In this document: positions 4,864 to 7,996 of the stretch, in pieces
How positions within the stretch are numbered: position 1 is the first letter of the stretch
How the letters are laid out: the number at the start of each line of letters is the position of its first letter
Origin: Nocardioides sp.
GTDB lineage: Bacteria > Actinomycetota > Actinomycetes > Propionibacteriales > Nocardioidaceae
Length of the DNA: 7,996 bases
Assembly (NCBI GenBank): GCA_029264225.1
Contig: JARICB010000105.1
Coordinates: 1-7,996 of the forward strand
Direction of reading: 5' to 3'
Notes under the pieces: generated by a model
What the model was told of the DNA's origin: nothing
Databases searched by the model: none
Seen by the model: only the letters and a program-made list of their open reading frames with translations
Program-made: the position numbers and the translations under genes

Positions 4864-6828
4864 TCAGCCCTGCGCCAATCGCGCCAGCGCCGACCGGACA
4901 AGGGCCGGGTCGGTGGTCGTCCACATCGGCGGTAGCGAGGCCTTGAGGAATCCGCCGTAGCGGGCAGTGGCCAGCCGCGGGTCCAGTACGGCGACGACCC
5001 CGCGGTCGGTAGTGGTGCGGATCAGCCGCCCTGCACCCTGGGCCAGGAGCAGGGCTGCGTGAGTGGCGGCCACCTGCATGAACCCATTGCCGCCTGCCTT
5101 GTCGGCCGCGCGCATGCGCGCCGACATCAGCGGGTCGTCGGGCCGCGGGAACGGGATGCGGTCGATCAGCACCAATTGGCAGGTCTCCCCGGGCACGTCC
5201 AGGCCCTGCCACAGCGACAAGGTGCCGAACAGGCAGGTGTGCGGGTCCTCGACGAACTGCTTGGCCAACTCAGGCAGCTGCGCGTCACCCTGGGCCAGCG
5301 TGGTCAGGTGCGGCAACCGCTCCCGCACCGCCTCGGCGGCAGCCTCGGCAGCCCGGCGAGACGAGAACAGCCCCAGCGTGCGGCCACCGGCAGCATCGAC
5401 GAGCTCGCAGATCTCGTCTAGCTGCGCCTTGACCAGACCGTCACGTCCGGGCGGGGGCAGGTGGCGGGCGACGTAGAGGATCGCCTGTTGCCCGTAGTCG
5501 AACGGTGACCCGACGTCGATGCCGCGCCACGGCAGCACCGTCTCGGACCGGGTCGGATGGTCACGCTCGCTGGGCTTGAGCCCGAGGGATCCGGCGACCG
5601 AGTCGAAGTCGCCACCGAGCTTCAGGGTCGCGCTGGTGAACACCACCGTCTTGTCGGTCAACAATTTGTCGCGCATCGGACCCCACACCTGGAGCGGCGC
5701 CACGTGGAGTCGGGCCGGAATGCGTTCGCGCGCCTCGTTGAGCCACAGCACGTCGCTGTCGGCGTTGGCCGCCATCCGCTCGGCGTTGACGAAAATCTCC
5801 TGGACCATGCCCTTGGACTGGGTGCGACCGGCGTCGGCGTCACCGGCGGCGTTGTCCTTGGGATAGGCCGACAGGCAGGCGCGTGCCTTGTCGCGCACAC
5901 TGCCCAAGGCCTCACCGAGCTGCTCGGAGAGCTGTTCGATCCTGCCGGCCATGGTGGCCTCGATCGCCTCGGCGAGCGCGTCGGCGGCACCGGAGAGGTC
6001 GTCGGCCGACTCGTCGGCCACCCACCGCTGGGATCGTCGGGCGGCCCGCTCGATGTCGTTGACAGCCAGTTCGTCGGTCGCGGCTTGGGTGACCCGGGCA
6101 GTCAGCTCGTGCGCCTCGTCGATCACCACCGCGTCGTACTCCGGGATCATCGGCACTCCCTCGATCGCGTCGATCGCGAGCAGCGAGTGGTTGGTAATGA
6201 TCAGGTGCGAGCGTTGTGCCTTCTCCTTGGCGCGCTCGGCGAAGCACTCGAGGGCGAACGGGCACTTGGCGGCCCCGAGGCACTCGCGGTGGTTGACGCT
6301 GACCTGGCGCCACTCACGATCGGTGTGGCGCGGAGCGTTGTCGCGCTCGCCGGTGCCCTTGTCCTCGGACTCCTTCTCGGCCCAGGTCCGCAGCTCGAGC
6401 ACCTTCTCGGCCATCGACCCGGTGGGTACGTCGACGAGCGCACCCTGCTCGTCGGGGACGCCTTCTCGGATCCGGTGCAGACAGGCATAGTTGCCGCGAC
6501 CCTTGAGCACTGCGTAGCTCGCGTCGACCTGATCGCCGACCGCATCGATCAGGCGGGGAAGGTCGCGCTCCACCAGTTGGTGCTGGAGCGCCAAGGTGGC
6601 TGTCGCGACCACTACCCGGTTCTTGTGCAGCAGGCTCGGCACCAGGTAGGCGAGAGACTTGCCGGTGCCGGTGCCGGCCTGGACGAGCAGATGCTGCTGG
6701 GTGGCGAACGCCGCACTGACGGCCTCGGCCATCTGCACCTGTCCGGGGCGCTCCCGACCACCGAGGGCACTCACCGCCGAGGCAAGCACCCCGGCAACGT
6801 CGGGAACGGTCACTACGGAGTCGGGCAC
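4864..6828 (-). CDS. dinG: ATP-dependent DNA helicase, DinG/XPD family with iron-sulfur cluster
   Basis: A 654-residue superfamily 2 helicase that would unwind DNA 5' to 3', including repair and R-loop intermediates (family knowledge). Visible motifs: Walker A AGTGTGKS (51-58); four cysteines for a 4Fe-4S cluster (116, 183, 189, 195); DEAH (237-240); SAT of motif III (399-401); and QGAGRLIR of motif VI (597-604). Length is typical of actinobacterial DinG-like helicases, with no N-terminal exonuclease domain. The start is the GTG at 6826-6828. AAGG lies 7 nt before it, but a TAAGGT -10 ends 6 nt upstream, so the mRNA may begin at the start codon itself. That -10 belongs to a perfect PafBC-type promoter. 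The stop is 4 bp from the lexA stop, tail to tail. Confidence 0.95.
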   Translation of the reverse strand: MPDSVVTVPDVAGVLASAVSALGGRERPGQVQMAEAVSAAFATQQHLLVQAGTGTGKSLAYLVPSLLHKNRVVVATATLALQHQLVERDLPRLIDAVGDQVDASYAVLKGRGNYACLHRIREGVPDEQGALVDVPTGSMAEKVLELRTWAEKESEDKGTGERDNAPRHTDREWRQVSVNHRECLGAAKCPFALECFAERAKEKAQRSHLIITNHSLLAIDAIEGVPMIPEYDAVVIDEAHELTARVTQAATDELAVNDIERAARRSQRWVADESADDLSGAADALAEAIEATMAGRIEQLSEQLGEALGSVRDKARACLSAYPKDNAAGDADAGRTQSKGMVQEIFVNAERMAANADSDVLWLNEARERIPARLHVAPLQVWGPMRDKLLTDKTVVFTSATLKLGGDFDSVAGSLGLKPSERDHPTRSETVLPWRGIDVGSPFDYGQQAILYVARHLPPPGRDGLVKAQLDEICELVDAAGGRTLGLFSSRRAAEAAAEAVRERLPHLTTLAQGDAQLPELAKQFVEDPHTCLFGTLSLWQGLDVPGETCQLVLIDRIPFPRPDDPLMSARMRAADKAGGNGFMQVAATHAALLLAQGAGRLIRTTTDRGVVAVLDPRLATARYGGFLKASLPPMWTTTDPALVRSALARLAQG

Positions 6829-6834
6829 CCGAGA

Positions 6835-6857
6835 ACCTTACGGGCGGTCACCGACAA
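6835..6857 (-). promoter_or_regulatory. PafBC-type damage promoter of dinG, predicted leaderless
   Basis: On the minus strand: TTGTCGGTG (6849-6857), exactly 8 bp, then TAAGGT (6835-6840), a complete match to TTGTCRGTG-N8-TANNNT. The start GTG follows 6 bp after the -10, about where transcription should begin. The 14-bp block CGCCGTTGTCGGTG (6849-6862) is identical to that upstream of the LysM gene (3860-3873). No LexA box is visible here. Confidence 0.75.
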
Positions 6858-6911
6858 CGGCGTATCCGCTCCACGACCCCGCAGCGGTCCCGGGAGCCCG
6901 ACGCCGACGGA

Positions 6912-7996
6912 TCAGATGACGGCGCCGGAATCATCCGGAGCGCGCACGACCTTCTCCCGCTTGACCCGGCTCATGGGCCACTGCTTGTGGAAGTAGGTCA
7001 GCAGCGGCGTCGCGGTGAACACCGAGGAGTAGGTGCCCAGGATCAGACCCACGAGCAGGGCGATCGCGAAGTCGCGCAGCGAGTCGCCACCGAGCACCGC
7101 CAACGCAGCCAGGATGAACATCGCGCCGAGGCCGGTGTTCACCGTGCGCGGCATGGTCTCGACACAGGCCCGGTTGGAGATGGCGGTGAACGAGTCACCG
7201 ATGCGCGAAGCGTGCCAGCGTTCTCGGATCCGGTCGAAGACGACCACCGTGTCGTTGACCGAGAGCCCGATGATGGTCATCGCGGCGGCCAGGAAGATGC
7301 CGTCGATCGGCTTGTGCAGCCAGGCGAAGAGGCCCACGACCAGCAACACGTCGTGGAACATTGCGATCACCGCCGCGACCCCGAAGGTCCACTTGAACCG
7401 GAAGGCGAGATACATCAACTGCACGAGGAAGGCGACACCGAAGGCGATCAGCGCCTTGTCACGCAGTTCGTTGCCGAGTGAGGCGCCGATGGTCTGGTCG
7501 TCGACCTTGCTCACGTCACCTCCGACGGTGGCGAGTGCTTCTCGGATCTTGGTTTCGTCGTCGTTGGTGATCTCCCCGGTGCGCACCGTGAAGTCGGCGG
7601 TGTCCGCGCCCTGGACCAGCGCCTGCGGGAACCCGGCATCGGAGATCGCGGCCCGGGCGTCGTCGACCGAGATCGTCTTGCTGACCGAGTAGTCGATCTG
7701 ACGGCCACCGGTGAACTCCACCCCGAGGTTGAGGCCCTGCGTAACGATTCCAGTCACCGCGATCACCAGCGCGACGCCGGAGATGCCCAGCCACAGACGA
7801 CTCTTGCCCATGATGTCGGGGTCCTTGCGATCCAGCCATGTGCGCACCCGACCGATGTTGCCCAGGCCGCTGATCTTGGGACGGCGCGCGACGAACTTGG
7901 TGGAGACTGCGAGGTCGGACAGCACGCGGGCAATGATCAGGGCCGAGATCATCGAGGCGATGACACCGATCGACAGGGTGACACCGAAGCCCTTGA
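6912..7996 (-). CDS. secDF: Fused protein translocase SecDF: SecD C-terminus and complete SecF part, cut by the window edge
   Basis: SecDF uses the proton gradient to pull proteins through the SecYEG channel. The frame stays open to the right edge. The first residues visible, KGFGVTLSIGVIASM, are the last-helix motif of SecD. They run without a stop through a linker of about 45 residues into SecF. The SecF part shows a first helix (LWLGISGVALVIAV), the LNLGVEFTGG motif, a periplasmic domain, the AMFHDV motif with the conserved Asp, GLSVNDTVVVFDRIRE, and two final helices before a charged tail ending SGAVI. A Met codon at 7950-7952 lies inside the last SecD helix and is not a credible start. 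No yajC follows downstream, unlike the usual yajC-secD-secF locus; the next gene on the strand is dinG, 83 bp on. It may be a second SecDF copy (inference). Confidence 0.9.
   Translation of the reverse strand, partial: KGFGVTLSIGVIASMISALIIARVLSDLAVSTKFVARRPKISGLGNIGRVRTWLDRKDPDIMGKSRLWLGISGVALVIAVTGIVTQGLNLGVEFTGGRQIDYSVSKTISVDDARAAISDAGFPQALVQGADTADFTVRTGEITNDDETKIREALATVGGDVSKVDDQTIGASLGNELRDKALIAFGVAFLVQLMYLAFRFKWTFGVAAVIAMFHDVLLVVGLFAWLHKPIDGIFLAAAMTIIGLSVNDTVVVFDRIRERWHASRIGDSFTAISNRACVETMPRTVNTGLGAMFILAALAVLGGDSLRDFAIALLVGLILGTYSSVFTATPLLTYFHKQWPMSRVKREKVVRAPDDSGAVI

Noticed and set aside
5557..6996. A 479-codon open frame on the plus strand opposite dinG
   Set aside because: It is a high-GC shadow of dinG: the minus strand shows every helicase motif, while this frame has no recognisable domain and crosses the dinG promoter.

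Overview
The window is GC-rich and gene-dense, with GTG starts, strong AGGAGG-type ribosome binding sites and actinobacterial control motifs: LexA boxes of the TCGAAC-N4-GTTCGA type, TTGTCCACA DnaA boxes and a TTGTCRGTG-N8-TANNNT damage promoter. The gene set (nrdR with a B12-dependent reductase, a small LysM protein divergent from lexA, a DUF6318-like lipoprotein paired with a secreted protein) points to an actinobacterium. Nocardioidaceae/Propionibacteriales is my best guess; genus and species cannot be read from this sequence alone.

Layout. Positions 1-120 (minus) hold the N-terminus of the B12-dependent ribonucleotide reductase NrdJ, preceded by nrdR (240-731, minus). The nrdR upstream region carries two NrdR boxes 31 bp apart interleaved with three DnaA-box-like sites. 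Then come a small two-helix membrane protein (1093-1455, plus) and a two-gene unit (1686-3142, plus) encoding a lipoprotein and an overlapping secreted protein. That unit is bracketed by two direct copies of an 87-bp palindromic element (1489-1575 and 3211-3297). A strong bidirectional terminator follows at 3356-3388.

Positions 3441-4859 hold the DNA-damage core: a LysM cell-division suppressor (minus) divergent from lexA (plus), with three LexA boxes between them. lexA converges on a DinG/XPD-family iron-sulfur helicase gene (4864-6828, minus) with only 4 bp between the stop codons. Upstream of that helicase gene lies the end of a fused SecDF translocase gene (6912 to the right edge, minus).

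How it works together. Most of the window concerns keeping replication and genome integrity in step: dNTP supply (nrdR-nrdJ), the SOS repressor, a division brake and a damage helicase. Both minus-strand damage genes (LysM and dinG) share a 14-bp block that is part of the PafBC-type, LexA-independent damage promoter. The locus therefore appears to combine two damage regulons. The lipoprotein/secreted pair between the 87-bp repeats does not fit this theme and looks like a cassette set into an otherwise conserved nrdR-LysM-lexA neighbourhood.
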